The notes beneath the pieces were generated by a model, which was given only the letters and a program-made list of their open reading frames with translations, searched no databases and had not been told where the DNA came from. Made by a program: the position numbers and the translations under genes. A DNA stretch of 64,000 nt from Bacillaceae bacterium JMAK1 (GTDB lineage Bacteria; Bacillota; Bacilli; Bacillales; Marinococcaceae). Where the stretch lies: the NCBI GenBank assembly GCA_012970285.1, contig JIBW01000008.1:1-64000 (forward strand). The letters run 5' to 3'. Below are positions 53,250 to 61,528 of this stretch, in pieces (the stretch's first letter is position 1; every line of letters begins with the position of its first letter).

Positions 53250-54914
53250 ATGTTTACAAGACACTATGATCACTGGCCAGAACGTACACCAAAGCGCTTG
53301 AGTATTCCTGAAACAACTCTTTTGGATAATCTAGCTATTAGTGCGAGGCGTTACCCGAATAAATGTGCAATCATTTATTACGATCAAGAAATCACATACC
53401 AGCAGTTGTATGAAGAGCAAAAGCGAGTAGCGGGTTATTTGCAACACGAGCTCGGTGTGAAAAAAGGCGACCGTGTTCTGATTTACATGCAGAATAGCCC
53501 TCAATATGTGATTGCGATTCATGCAATTTTACGAGCGGAAGCCATTGCCGTTCCTATCAATCCGATGATGGTAACAGAAGAAGTGAAGTTTCCGATCGAA
53601 GATAGTGAGGCAACCGTTGCATTTGTCGGCCAGGAATTGTTTGAGCGAGTTAAACCACTTCTTGAGATCACGCCACTCCAGCATGTCATTCTTGCTGCTT
53701 ACTCTGAGTATTTACCAGAGTCTTGCGAGTATGAGTTGCCTGATGTTGTAAAAGCGCCACCGATTGGGAAGGATCCGCAACATATATCTTGGCAAGAAGT
53801 GTTGAGTTACGATCAAGCACCTTTTGCGTATAAGGGTGAGGCAGATGACTTGGCCGTACTACCTTATACGTCGGGAACGACAGGTTTGCCAAAAGGATGC
53901 AAGCATACACACAAAACCGTACAAGCAAATGTCATGTCTGGAAGCCATTGGGGCAATGGATCACCAGAAGCGGTAGCACTAGGTGGATTACCGTTGTTCC
54001 ATGTAACCGGACTGGTTCATTGTATGTTTGTTCCGATTCATTTAGGCGGGACCGTCGTGTTAATGACCCGGTGGAATCGAGACGTTGCGGGAAGATTAAT
54101 TGAGAAACATGAGTGTACAAATTGGACGAATATCTCGACGATGGTCGTTGACTTTTTAGCGAATCCGAACTTATCGAACTATAACTTAAGTAGTTTGTTG
54201 GCAGTGAATGGAGGCGGTGCAGCACTTCCGAAAGCTGTCGGTGAGAAACTCTTTGAAGTGACTGGATTACGTTATGCAGAAGGATATGGTCTCACTGAGA
54301 CGATTTCAACGACACATTCTAACCCTATTGGTAAAGCGAAGTTACAATGCCTTGGCATTCCGAGCTTTGATGTCGATAGTCGAGTTGTCGAACCACTCAC
54401 ATTACAAGAGTTAGGTCCAGGGCAAGAAGGCGAACTTCTCGTTAACGGTCCTCAAGTGTTCAAAGGGTATTGGAATCGACCAGAAGATACGGCTCAAGTC
54501 TTTGTTGAACTTGATGGCAAGACATTTTTTAGAACAGGTGACATTGTTACGTACGATGAAGATGGGTATTTCTATATTGTTGATCGTGTGAAGCGAATGA
54601 TTAATTCTTCAGGGTTTAAAGTATGGCCTGCAGAAGTAGAGTCCAAAATGTACGCTCACCCAGCGGTACAACAATGTTGCATCATTAGTACACCGGATGC
54701 AAGACGGGGAGAAACAGTGAAAGCGGTCATTATTTTAAATGACGGCTTTGAATCAACGACAGAACAAGAGATCATTGATTGGGCAAAGGAAAAGATGGCA
54801 GCCTATAAGTATCCTCGAGTCATTGAATTTACAAAAGCACTACCTGTTTCCGGAAGCGGAAAGATTCTTTGGAGAAAGTTGCAAGACGCTGAACTTCAAA
54901 AATCTAAGTCGTAA
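53250..54914 (+). CDS. Acyl-CoA ligase (AMP-forming), medium/long-chain type
   Basis: A 554-residue ANL-superfamily enzyme that would activate a carboxylic acid through an acyl-AMP to a CoA thioester. The A3 loop is YTSGTTGLPKG (residues 206-216), A5 is EGYGLTE, A7 is FFRTGD, and the C-terminal catalytic lysine is Lys538 (SGSGKILWRKL). ATG 53250 follows GGGTGAGGTGG. It lies 36 nt after the SDR and 18 nt before the phosphotriesterase-like gene. Chain-length preference cannot be read from the sequence. Confidence 0.93.
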   Translation: MFTRHYDHWPERTPKRLSIPETTLLDNLAISARRYPNKCAIIYYDQEITYQQLYEEQKRVAGYLQHELGVKKGDRVLIYMQNSPQYVIAIHAILRAEAIAVPINPMMVTEEVKFPIEDSEATVAFVGQELFERVKPLLEITPLQHVILAAYSEYLPESCEYELPDVVKAPPIGKDPQHISWQEVLSYDQAPFAYKGEADDLAVLPYTSGTTGLPKGCKHTHKTVQANVMSGSHWGNGSPEAVALGGLPLFHVTGLVHCMFVPIHLGGTVVLMTRWNRDVAGRLIEKHECTNWTNISTMVVDFLANPNLSNYNLSSLLAVNGGGAALPKAVGEKLFEVTGLRYAEGYGLTETISTTHSNPIGKAKLQCLGIPSFDVDSRVVEPLTLQELGPGQEGELLVNGPQVFKGYWNRPEDTAQVFVELDGKTFFRTGDIVTYDEDGYFYIVDRVKRMINSSGFKVWPAEVESKMYAHPAVQQCCIISTPDARRGETVKAVIILNDGFESTTEQEIIDWAKEKMAAYKYPRVIEFTKALPVSGSGKILWRKLQDAELQKSKS

Positions 54915-54932
54915 TGGATAGGGGGAGTATTG

Positions 54933-55937
54933 ATGAATTCACTTGTAGAAACGGTTACAGGTCGATTGGCAATTGAAGATCTAGGGAAGACGATGATGCA
55001 TGAACATTTCATCTTTGGCTACCCAGGCTTTGAAGGTGACGTGACGCTCGGGCGATACGACCGTGAAGAAGCGTTACGAGTTGGGATTGATGTATGTGAG
55101 AAGTTGCAACAATTTGGGGTGAACACCGTGGTGGATCCAACGCCAAATGATTGCGGGCGCGATCCAGAAATGCTTAAAGAGATTTCTCTTCGCACAGGGA
55201 TGAACATCGTCTGTGCGAGCGGGTATTATTATGAAGGAGAAGGGGCTCCGGCCTACTTCAAAGCACGAGTGGGATTAAGCAATGCCGAAGAAGAAATCTA
55301 TGAGATGTTCTATAAGGAAGTCACGGATGGCATCGCTGGAACGGAGATCAAACCAGGAGTCATTAAGGTAGGTTCCAGTCGAGGTGTGATTACAGAATAT
55401 GAACAGATGTTTTTTAGGCAAGCTGCACGAATTCAAAAGGAAACAGGTATTCCAATAATGACTCATACGCAAGAAGGAACAATGGGTTATGAGCAAGTCG
55501 AACTTCTGCTCGCACATGGGGCAGATCCTGCGAAAGTGGTAATCGGTCATATGGACGGTACGACGAACATTCGTGATCATTTACGTGTGTTAGAGCGTGG
55601 CGTTACAATTGGATTTGATCGTTTTGGGCTTGAAGGACTTGCCGGTACACCTCTAGATGAGGAAAGGAAAGCTACCCTATTAGGGTTACTTGCGATGGGA
55701 TACGAAGAACAGATCATTCTCTCCCATGACACCGTTAATTATTGGCGAGGTAGACCATTTCCTGAAAGCGATTTCATGAAGACGGTTTTGGAAAAGTGGC
55801 ATGTGCAACATCTATTCGAAAGGGTCTTACCAGAATTACAACAGTCCGGGGTTACAGACGAGACGTTAAACCAGATCTTTACAGGAAACCCAAGTCGAGT
55901 TTTTAAGGGTCAACCAATCAGCGTAAAGCCTTCATAG
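54933..55937 (+). CDS. Phosphotriesterase-family hydrolase (probable lactonase)
   Basis: A 334-residue TIM-barrel amidohydrolase. The binuclear metal site is complete: His23 and His25 (HEH), bridging Lys145 (GVIKVGSS), His178 (THTQ), His206 (GHMD) and Asp266 (SHD). Bacterial relatives of this type are mostly lactonases acting on acyl-homoserine or other lactones, with weak phosphotriesterase activity. Some are uncharacterised. ATG 54933 lies 5 nt after GGGGGAG. A terminator follows. Together with the SDR and acyl-CoA ligase, it suggests lactone catabolism. Confidence 0.9.
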   Translation: MNSLVETVTGRLAIEDLGKTMMHEHFIFGYPGFEGDVTLGRYDREEALRVGIDVCEKLQQFGVNTVVDPTPNDCGRDPEMLKEISLRTGMNIVCASGYYYEGEGAPAYFKARVGLSNAEEEIYEMFYKEVTDGIAGTEIKPGVIKVGSSRGVITEYEQMFFRQAARIQKETGIPIMTHTQEGTMGYEQVELLLAHGADPAKVVIGHMDGTTNIRDHLRVLERGVTIGFDRFGLEGLAGTPLDEERKATLLGLLAMGYEEQIILSHDTVNYWRGRPFPESDFMKTVLEKWHVQHLFERVLPELQQSGVTDETLNQIFTGNPSRVFKGQPISVKPS

Positions 55938-55951
55938 AAGCGGGTTTGGGG

Positions 55952-55976
55952 CCATCTCGAAAGAGGTGGTTTTTCT
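55952..55976 (+). terminator. Intrinsic terminator of the catabolic operon
   Basis: 7-bp stem CCATCTC/GAGGTGG, GAAA tetraloop, five-T tail. Confidence 0.88.
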
Positions 55977-55998
55977 TTATGGATTTTGCTTAAATTAA

Positions 55999-56027
55999 TT
56001 GACTTTGGGCTAGAACTATTATATGAT
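55999..56027 (+). promoter_or_regulatory. Sigma-A promoter of rplM-rpsI
   Basis: -35 TTGACT at 55999-56004, 17-bp spacer, -10 TATGAT at 56022-56027. Confidence 0.8.
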
Positions 56028-56037
56028 GTTAGTTGGC

Positions 56038-56069
56038 ATTTCAAACTCCACTGCCCCGGAGAATGAAAT
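56038..56069 (+). promoter_or_regulatory. L13-type leader hairpin
   Basis: ATTTCA/TGAAAT encloses CTCC/GGAG around ACTGCCCC, with AA/AA internal loop. The position and form fit the known L13 mRNA leader. Confidence 0.65.
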
Positions 56070-56130
56070 AAACGAGAACAACAAACTGATTGTTAAATAA
56101 ATGAATGATCTTGAACGAGGAGGTTCCACC

Positions 56131-56568
56131 ATGCGTACAACTTATATGGCTAAAGCAAATGAAATCGAACGTAAATGGTACGTGATTGATGCTGCAGGTC
56201 AAACTCTCGGACGTTTGGCTAGTGAAGTTGCTTCAATCCTACGCGGTAAAAACAAACCTGAGTTCACTCCACACGTTGACACAGGTGACAATGTCATCAT
56301 CATCAACGCTGAGAAAATCGAACTTACAGGTAAGAAGTGGACAGACAAAGTTTACTATCGTCACAGCGGCTATCGCGGAGGGATTAAATCAACTCGCGCG
56401 ATCGACATGCGTCAAAACAAGCCAGAGAAGATTATTGAGCTTGCAGTACACGGAATGCTTCCAAAGAACACACTCGGTCGTCAAACGATCAAGAAGCTTC
56501 ACGTATACGCAGGACCAGAGCATAAGCACGAAGCACAAAAACCAGAAGCTTACGAGCTACGTGGATAA
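56131..56568 (+). CDS. rplM: Ribosomal protein L13
   Basis: A 145-residue early-assembly 50S protein. [21 protein letters not shown] and [13 protein letters not shown] are conserved. ATG 56131 is 7 nt after GAGGAGG; ATG 56101 is upstream of that site. It normally follows truA directly, but here has its own promoter and leader. Confidence 0.97.
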   Translation: MRTTYMAKANEIERKWYVIDAAGQTLGRLASEVASILRGKNKPEFTPHVDTGDNVIIINAEKIELTGKKWTDKVYYRHSGYRGGIKSTRAIDMRQNKPEKIIELAVHGMLPKNTLGRQTIKKLHVYAGPEHKHEAQKPEAYELRG

Positions 56569-56586
56569 TTAAGAGGAGGGTTTGAA

Positions 56587-56979
56587 TTGACAGCTTTGCA
56601 ATATTACGGTACAGGCCGTCGTAAGAACTCAACTGCTCGTGTATTCGTCACACCGGGCAGCGGTAAAGTAACGATCAACAAGCGCGACATGGATGAGTAC
56701 TTCGATTACGAAACACTCAAAATGGTTGTTCGCGCACCATTTGTTGAAACAGGAACAGAGAACCAATATGACATTAAAGTTAATGTTCATGGTGGTGGAT
56801 TCACAGGTCAAGCGGGAGCGATCCAACTCGGTCTTTCACGCGCACTTCTTGAAGTTGACCCAGAATACCGCAGTACACTTAAAGAAAAAGGCTTCTTAAC
56901 TCGTGATTCAAGAATGAAAGAGCGTAAGAAATACGGTCTTAAAGCTGCACGTCGTGCACCACAATTCTCGAAGCGTTAA
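56587..56979 (+). CDS. rpsI: Ribosomal protein S9
   Basis: A 130-residue protein whose C-terminal tail reaches P-site t[18 protein letters not shown] and [27 protein letters not shown] are canonical. The start is TTG 56587, 6 nt after GAGGAGGG. Confidence 0.97.
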   Translation: MTALQYYGTGRRKNSTARVFVTPGSGKVTINKRDMDEYFDYETLKMVVRAPFVETGTENQYDIKVNVHGGGFTGQAGAIQLGLSRALLEVDPEYRSTLKEKGFLTRDSRMKERKKYGLKAARRAPQFSKR

Positions 56980-56996
56980 GATATTACTTTTACAAG

Positions 56997-57026
56997 AACC
57001 CCCAAACCATTATGGTTGGGGGTTTT
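56997..57026 (+). terminator. Intrinsic terminator after rpsI
   Basis: AACCCCCAAACCA/TGGTTGGGGGTT with a single bulged A, then TTTT. The next 130 nt hold no recognisable feature. Confidence 0.9.
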
Positions 57027-57156
57027 ATGTTTACAAGGGTGTGAAGCATCTGGTTCTTAATTAGAAGATGTTGAAATCATTTACAGTATAGTTTGAGCTT
57101 TAATGGAGCTAACTGATTAAGCGCAAGAGACGGAAATGCTCGTGCTATAGGTAAAG

Positions 57157-57179
57157 AAAAAAAGCCACAAGGGCTTTTT
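57157..57179 (-). terminator. Terminator of the DUF4352 gene
   Basis: AAAAAGCC/GGCTTTTT with a 5-nt loop; on the minus strand it ends in Ts and begins within the stop codon. Confidence 0.8.
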
Positions 57180-57825
57180 ATTGAAGTGTGATTTGACCTT
57201 TCTCAGTTCCCCAGAAGCCTGTTTGAACCTCTAAAATAAAATCATCAGCATCTGCTGGTGTCTCAAATACAACGATCCCGCGTCGATCCATACCAGGGTT
57301 AACACTCTCGAGAAAGAAAGATGATCCTTCATCATTCGCATACATAGATGCCATACTGTCAGCGTCATAAGTACGCTCGTCAGAGACGAGTTTGAAGAAT
57401 GAAGTATCTGTCGTAACTGAATCATTACCCTCGTTTTGGAATGTAAGATCTAAAAGGACAAATTGACCACTTGTCGTTTCATTTAGAAATTCATTGCCGA
57501 CTTCAGTTACACCTGTTTCCACGTTATGTACAGTAAAGTGAGCATCCCCGAGCTCTAATGTTTCCCCGACACCAACGGTTTCTTCAACTTCAATTTCCTC
57601 TTCCTGGATTGCTTCATTTGTGGTGCTTTCTTCAGCTGCATCAATTTCGGTGTCTTTGTTATCGACTTCTTCTGCACCTGCTATGTTATCGTCTTCTGTA
57701 TCGTCACTAGCAACATCTTCACTGTCATCTGAAGGAACAACGATCGATATTAAGAAGATGGCTACAATAGCGATGAACCACCACCGAGCGTAAAGTGGCT
57801 TCTTTTTCTTTGGTTCTTTTGTCAT
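57178..57825 (-). CDS. DUF4352-type membrane-anchored protein
   Basis: A 215-residue protein with a basic start (TKEPKKKKPLYAR) and one membrane helix (about residues 15-30). A long acidic linker (about 31-85) resembles extracytoplasmic spacers. The C-terminal beta-rich domain resembles DUF4352 (VGVGETLELGDAHFTV; GQFVLLDLTFQNEG). The domain is probably outside the cell. Function is unknown. GGGGG precedes the ATG. It is flanked by terminators and is probably monocistronic. Confidence 0.8.
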   Translation of the reverse strand: MTKEPKKKKPLYARWWFIAIVAIFLISIVVPSDDSEDVASDDTEDDNIAGAEEVDNKDTEIDAAEESTTNEAIQEEEIEVEETVGVGETLELGDAHFTVHNVETGVTEVGNEFLNETTSGQFVLLDLTFQNEGNDSVTTDTSFFKLVSDERTYDADSMASMYANDEGSSFFLESVNPGMDRRGIVVFETPADADDFILEVQTGFWGTEKGQITLQ

Positions 57826-58009
57826 GCGAAAACCCCCGTAATTTTTTATATTAATGCTTTAATAGTATACTTGAATAATTTTACAAAAATCCATATTCAA
57901 ATATTGGTCTTTTTGTTATTAATTAACAGATAATGAATTTCTCTAGTCCCTTTTATTTTAACGGTCATATATGTGTTCAGTTCAAACTGATATAATATCT
58001 TTAAATTTG

Positions 58010-58051
58010 AAAAACAGCCAGAAAGGGTTGTCCCTTACTGGCTGTTTTTTT
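58010..58051. terminator. Bidirectional terminator after ku
   Basis: AAAAACAGCCAG/CTGGCTGTTTTT with an inner AAGGG/CCCTT pair and loop TTGT. A tracts and T tracts at both ends serve either strand. Confidence 0.88.
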
Positions 58052-58061
58052 GTGTTCAGCT

Positions 58062-58934
58062 TTAAGACGTTGCTTTTTTCTTCGTCGTTGACGTCTTTGT
58101 AGTCGCTGGCTTTTTGGCAGCGGCTTTTTTCTTTGTTTTTGGTTTTGGTTGGTTTTTCTTTGCTCGGTTAATGGACTTCTCTAGTGCTTCCATAATATCG
58201 GTGACGTTATCAGGTGTTGATTTTGTTTCTTCTGATACGGTAACTTCTTCAGCGGATAGCTTTTCTGCAATTAGGGCTTCTAATTTAACTCGGTAATCGT
58301 CTTGATACTTTTCTGGTTCGAATTCTGTTGTAAGTTGTTCGATGAGTAACTTTGCTGTATCGAGTTCTTTCTTTCCGATTTCTTCGCTTTGTTCAGGAAT
58401 GTTAGGGACATCAATTGTAGATCGTACTTCATCAGGAAAGTGAATGGTTTCTACAACTAGGGCACCTTGATAAACACGGATGACAGCAAGTTGTTCCTTT
58501 GAACGAATCATCATTTTGGCGATGCCAATTTTTTGAGTGTCTTTAAGTGCTTCTCTTAATAAAGCGTAAGCTTTTGATCCTCCTTCATTAGGGGATAAGT
58601 AGTAGCTTTTACTAAAGTAAATCGGATCGATATCGTCTAGTTGAACGAAGTCAATAATTTCAACAGCTTTGTCTTCTTGATCAGTTTTTAATTTCTCGAG
58701 TTCTTCATTGTCTAAGATGACGTATTTGTTCTTTGAATACTCATAGGCCTTTACGATGTCGTCATTTGAAACTTCTTCTTCGCAGTTCGGACAGACCTTT
58801 TTATATTTTATCGGTGTTTTGCATTTTTTGTGTAATTGACGCAGTTGAATGTCTTTGTTGTCAGTTGCTGCATGCATTTTTACAGGGATGTTAACGAGCC
58901 CAAAGCTAATTGTGCCTTTCCACATCGTGTGCAT
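58062..58934 (-). CDS. ku: Ku, DNA end-binding protein of bacterial NHEJ
   Basis: A 290-residue homodimeric ring protein that binds double-strand ends and recruits LigD. The Ku core starts HTMWKGTISFGLVNIPVKM, and a CxxC (CPNCEEE) is near residue 50. A Lys/Ala/Thr-rich tail of about 35 residues (AKKPATTKTSTTKKKATS at the end) resembles the DNA-binding extensions of other Ku proteins. The start is taken at the ATG 7 nt after AAGGAGGG; the upstream in-frame reading lacks an SD. It is divergent from ligD across about 100 nt. Confidence 0.95.
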   Translation of the reverse strand: MHTMWKGTISFGLVNIPVKMHAATDNKDIQLRQLHKKCKTPIKYKKVCPNCEEEVSNDDIVKAYEYSKNKYVILDNEELEKLKTDQEDKAVEIIDFVQLDDIDPIYFSKSYYLSPNEGGSKAYALLREALKDTQKIGIAKMMIRSKEQLAVIRVYQGALVVETIHFPDEVRSTIDVPNIPEQSEEIGKKELDTAKLLIEQLTTEFEPEKYQDDYRVKLEALIAEKLSAEEVTVSEETKSTPDNVTDIMEALEKSINRAKKNQPKPKTKKKAAAKKPATTKTSTTKKKATS

Positions 58935-59038
58935 GATGCATCCCTCCTTAATAAGTAGTTTGGATTTGGGAAGTTTTTTTATACGAGAGGAATAGTAATT
59001 TGCAGGAATTAACACAACCTAATCACAGGTGGTGAACG

Positions 59039-60829
59039 ATGATGGACGTTATGAAGCCAATTATAAGTGAAACAGTTCCAACGGGAGATGAATGGTTGTA
59101 TGAAATTAAGTATGACGGATTTCGGTGTCGCCTAATTTGGACAAGCGAGACTGTGACATTGCTTAGTAAAAACAATCAACGTTTGAACGAGCGATTTCCG
59201 GAAGTGGTGGAATGGTTCAAGACCAATGTTCACTATGTACAAGACTTCTTACCTGTAGAAATTGATGGAGAACTCGTCGTGTTAAATCATCGTTATCAAG
59301 CAAACTTTAGCCTAATGCAAGTGCGTGGGCGGATGAGAAGTGCTGACCGGATTCAAGAAAAGACGAACACAAGGCCTGCGACCTTGATGGCTTTTGACCT
59401 TATTCGGAATTTGGGTGAAGAGATAAGTGATCTGCCGCTTGAAAGGCGTAAAGAACAGCTTGGAACAATCACTGATTGTCTTCCCAATAGCGATAGGTTT
59501 TACGTTGTTGAGACGTTTACTGAGCGATCTGTCATAGAAAAGTGTGTTTTCGATTATCAATGCGAAGGAATGGTGGCGAAGAAAAAAACGAGTGCCTATC
59601 AAAAGGGGAAGCAACACCACGATTGGTTAAAGATAAAAAACTGGCGTGTGATCCAAGGAATTTTGACGCATTATAATCCGAGCAATGGTTATTTTACCGT
59701 TCAAGCTTATGAGGATCATGGTCAATTATTGGAGATCGGAAAATGTAAACACGGTTTATCGAAGGAGTCGGCCTCGATGCTCCACGAACTCTTTCGAAAA
59801 GAAGGTGAAGAACTAAGGGGGCAATACCATTTACCAGCTGCGGTGGTCGGGAAGATTCGTACGCTAGGTGTAGACTCTGGTGAGATGCGAGAGCCTGAAT
59901 TTGAACGGATTGATCCGAGCATTCAATTAAGAGACTGTACGGTTTCGCAAGTTGAAATTGACGTGGCGCAGTTGCCGACGGCAGTTCATATTAAGAATTT
60001 GGAAAAGGAATTTTGGTCGGATTATACGAAGAAAGACTTGTTGGTGTATATGCGTGACATTGCACCCTACATGTTGCCATTCCTTAAGGACAAAGCGTTG
60101 ACGATTATTCGAGCACCTGACGGGGTGGCAAAGGAAACGTTCTTTCAAAAACAATTTCCAGATTATGCTCCGCAAGATGTTTTAGAAACGACTGGGGCTA
60201 ACGAGATTGTATGTAACCGACTAGTTGGTTTACTTTGGCTAGCCAATCATGGTGCAATTGAATATCATGTTCCGTTTCAACGGTTACAATGCATGCATCC
60301 CGATGAAATTGTTTTTGATTTAGATCCACCGAATCGAGAGCATTTTTCTTTAGCGATTCGTGCTGCTCAATTTCTTAAGCAAATTTTAGATGGTCTTGAC
60401 CTTATTTCTTTTGTGAAAACGTCTGGAAATAAAGGCTTGCAAGTATCCATCCCGATCAAAGAAGGAAGTTTAACGTATGAAGAAACAGCCCTTATTACCG
60501 AAGGGATTGCAAAAATAATGGTCGACGCTCATCCGGATGACTTTACGACGGAGCGGCTGAAAAAGAATCGAAACGAACGATTGTACGTTGACTATGTACA
60601 GCACGGGAAAGATAAAACGCTTATAGCGCCTTATAGTCCGAGATTACAAGTGGAAGGTACTATTTCCACGCCGTTGTATTGGCATGAACTTACCGATAAT
60701 TTAGAACCAACAACGTTTACGTTGGGCAATGTCGTGCAACGTATACACGACATTGGGTGTCCCTTCGCCACGTATTCCACGGCTCGGAAGCAACAACGAA
60801 TGGAGCATGTACTGCGTTTAGTAAAGTGA
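59039..60829 (+). CDS. ligD: LigD, NHEJ DNA ligase-polymerase
   Basis: About 596 residues in two parts. The N-terminal ATP-dependent ligase has adenylated Lys24 in EIKYDGF and an OB domain to about residue 300. The C-terminal primase-polymerase domain has the metal-binding IVFDLDPP and KTSGNKGLQV motifs. The 3'-phosphoesterase domain of Pseudomonas and mycobacterial LigD is absent, as in other Bacilli. ATG 59039 and 59042 both follow AGGTGGTGA. It repairs ends with Ku, probably in spores or stationary cells. A weak hairpin (AGTGA/TCACT, then TTTTT) follows the stop. Confidence 0.95.
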   Translation: MMDVMKPIISETVPTGDEWLYEIKYDGFRCRLIWTSETVTLLSKNNQRLNERFPEVVEWFKTNVHYVQDFLPVEIDGELVVLNHRYQANFSLMQVRGRMRSADRIQEKTNTRPATLMAFDLIRNLGEEISDLPLERRKEQLGTITDCLPNSDRFYVVETFTERSVIEKCVFDYQCEGMVAKKKTSAYQKGKQHHDWLKIKNWRVIQGILTHYNPSNGYFTVQAYEDHGQLLEIGKCKHGLSKESASMLHELFRKEGEELRGQYHLPAAVVGKIRTLGVDSGEMREPEFERIDPSIQLRDCTVSQVEIDVAQLPTAVHIKNLEKEFWSDYTKKDLLVYMRDIAPYMLPFLKDKALTIIRAPDGVAKETFFQKQFPDYAPQDVLETTGANEIVCNRLVGLLWLANHGAIEYHVPFQRLQCMHPDEIVFDLDPPNREHFSLAIRAAQFLKQILDGLDLISFVKTSGNKGLQVSIPIKEGSLTYEETALITEGIAKIMVDAHPDDFTTERLKKNRNERLYVDYVQHGKDKTLIAPYSPRLQVEGTISTPLYWHELTDNLEPTTFTLGNVVQRIHDIGCPFATYSTARKQQRMEHVLRLVK

Positions 60830-60954
60830 GCCTAGCCGTCACTCTCATTTTTAGTGTCTGTGTTTAGTAAGAATAAGGGAATTAGTGCGCCGTTTCTTGT
60901 CAGGTTAATGGGCTCTTATCATGATCTTGTGATGAATGGATTATACCGCTCAAA

Positions 60955-60970
60955 TGTTTCCCGTGAAACA
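60955..60970. other. parS: parS site (ParB/Spo0J-binding centromere)
   Basis: TGTTTCCCGTGAAACA differs from the consensus TGTTTCACGTGAAACA at one position. Flanking bases extend the palindrome (AAATGTTTC...GAAACATTT). It lies in the gap between ligD and ybaK and is in an origin-proximal region, as expected for ParB loading. Confidence 0.88.
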
Positions 60971-61038
60971 TTTCCTTATGGCATTCCCAGTTATGAATTA
61001 GCGCGATCTCCTCATACTAATTATTGAGGGGGGAGCAG

Positions 61039-61461
61039 ATGGGAGCTGTTGTATCGTTTCAAAAAGAAAAGCGGGCTAGGGAATGGGAAATCGAGAAATC
61101 GTTGCTTCATACACTTAGCATGGATGACTTAATTCTTGCTTCGGAACAGTTTCTCGTCCCAATTAATGAGAAATTTCGTTTCCGCCAATCCTTTTTAGAA
61201 GAAGTGTGTATGGATGTAGCCATTGAAACGTTTTTGTATGCTGCAAAAGCAGGGATCAGTGAAGCGAAAACCAAAAAGAAACAAGCTGATCCTTCTCATT
61301 TAGAGTCAAGAATTACGGAGCTTAACTTGTTTATTACAGATTGGATTCAAGATGAGTCTGTTGATTCGAGAAAAGTATTAGAAGGCGCTTCACTTTATGT
61401 TTCGTACTGGTGGAATCTCGGCTTTCAAACGGGCCTTCAACGGGGAAGAGTTAAGGCGTAA
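61039..61461 (+). CDS. ybaK: YbaK, DUF2521 protein
   Basis: A 140-residue, mostly helical protein with no known activity. Recognised by content (VVSFQKEKRAREWEIEKSLL; YVSYWWNLGFQTGLQRGR) and by its place before cwlD, as in B. subtilis. ATG 61039 follows GAGGGGGGAG; TTG 61024 is at the edge of that site. Confidence 0.85.
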   Translation: MGAVVSFQKEKRAREWEIEKSLLHTLSMDDLILASEQFLVPINEKFRFRQSFLEEVCMDVAIETFLYAAKAGISEAKTKKKQADPSHLESRITELNLFITDWIQDESVDSRKVLEGASLYVSYWWNLGFQTGLQRGRVKA

Positions 61462-61489
61462 GGGGATAGGCATATGCCTGTCTCCTTTT
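61462..61489 (+). terminator. Terminator of ybaK, overlapping the cwlD promoter
   Basis: 10-bp stem GGGGATAGGC/GCCTGTCTCC with two wobbles, loop ATAT, then TTTT. Confidence 0.7.
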
Positions 61490-61498
61490 GCATACATT
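61471..61498 (+). promoter_or_regulatory. Candidate sigma-E promoter of cwlD
   Basis: -35-like CATATG at 61471-61476, 14-bp spacer, -10 CATACATT at 61491-61498. These match the sigma-E pattern (ATA-type -35, CATACAnT -10). Start would be near 61505, before the SD at 61514. Confidence 0.65.
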
Positions 61499-61528
61499 GA
61501 ACTACCCCTTAGTAAAGGATGTTTGAAC

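Noticed and set aside
58935-59038. Sigma-G promoters for ku and ligD
   Set aside because: Only partial matches (for example GAATA with a poor -10) could be found on either strand.
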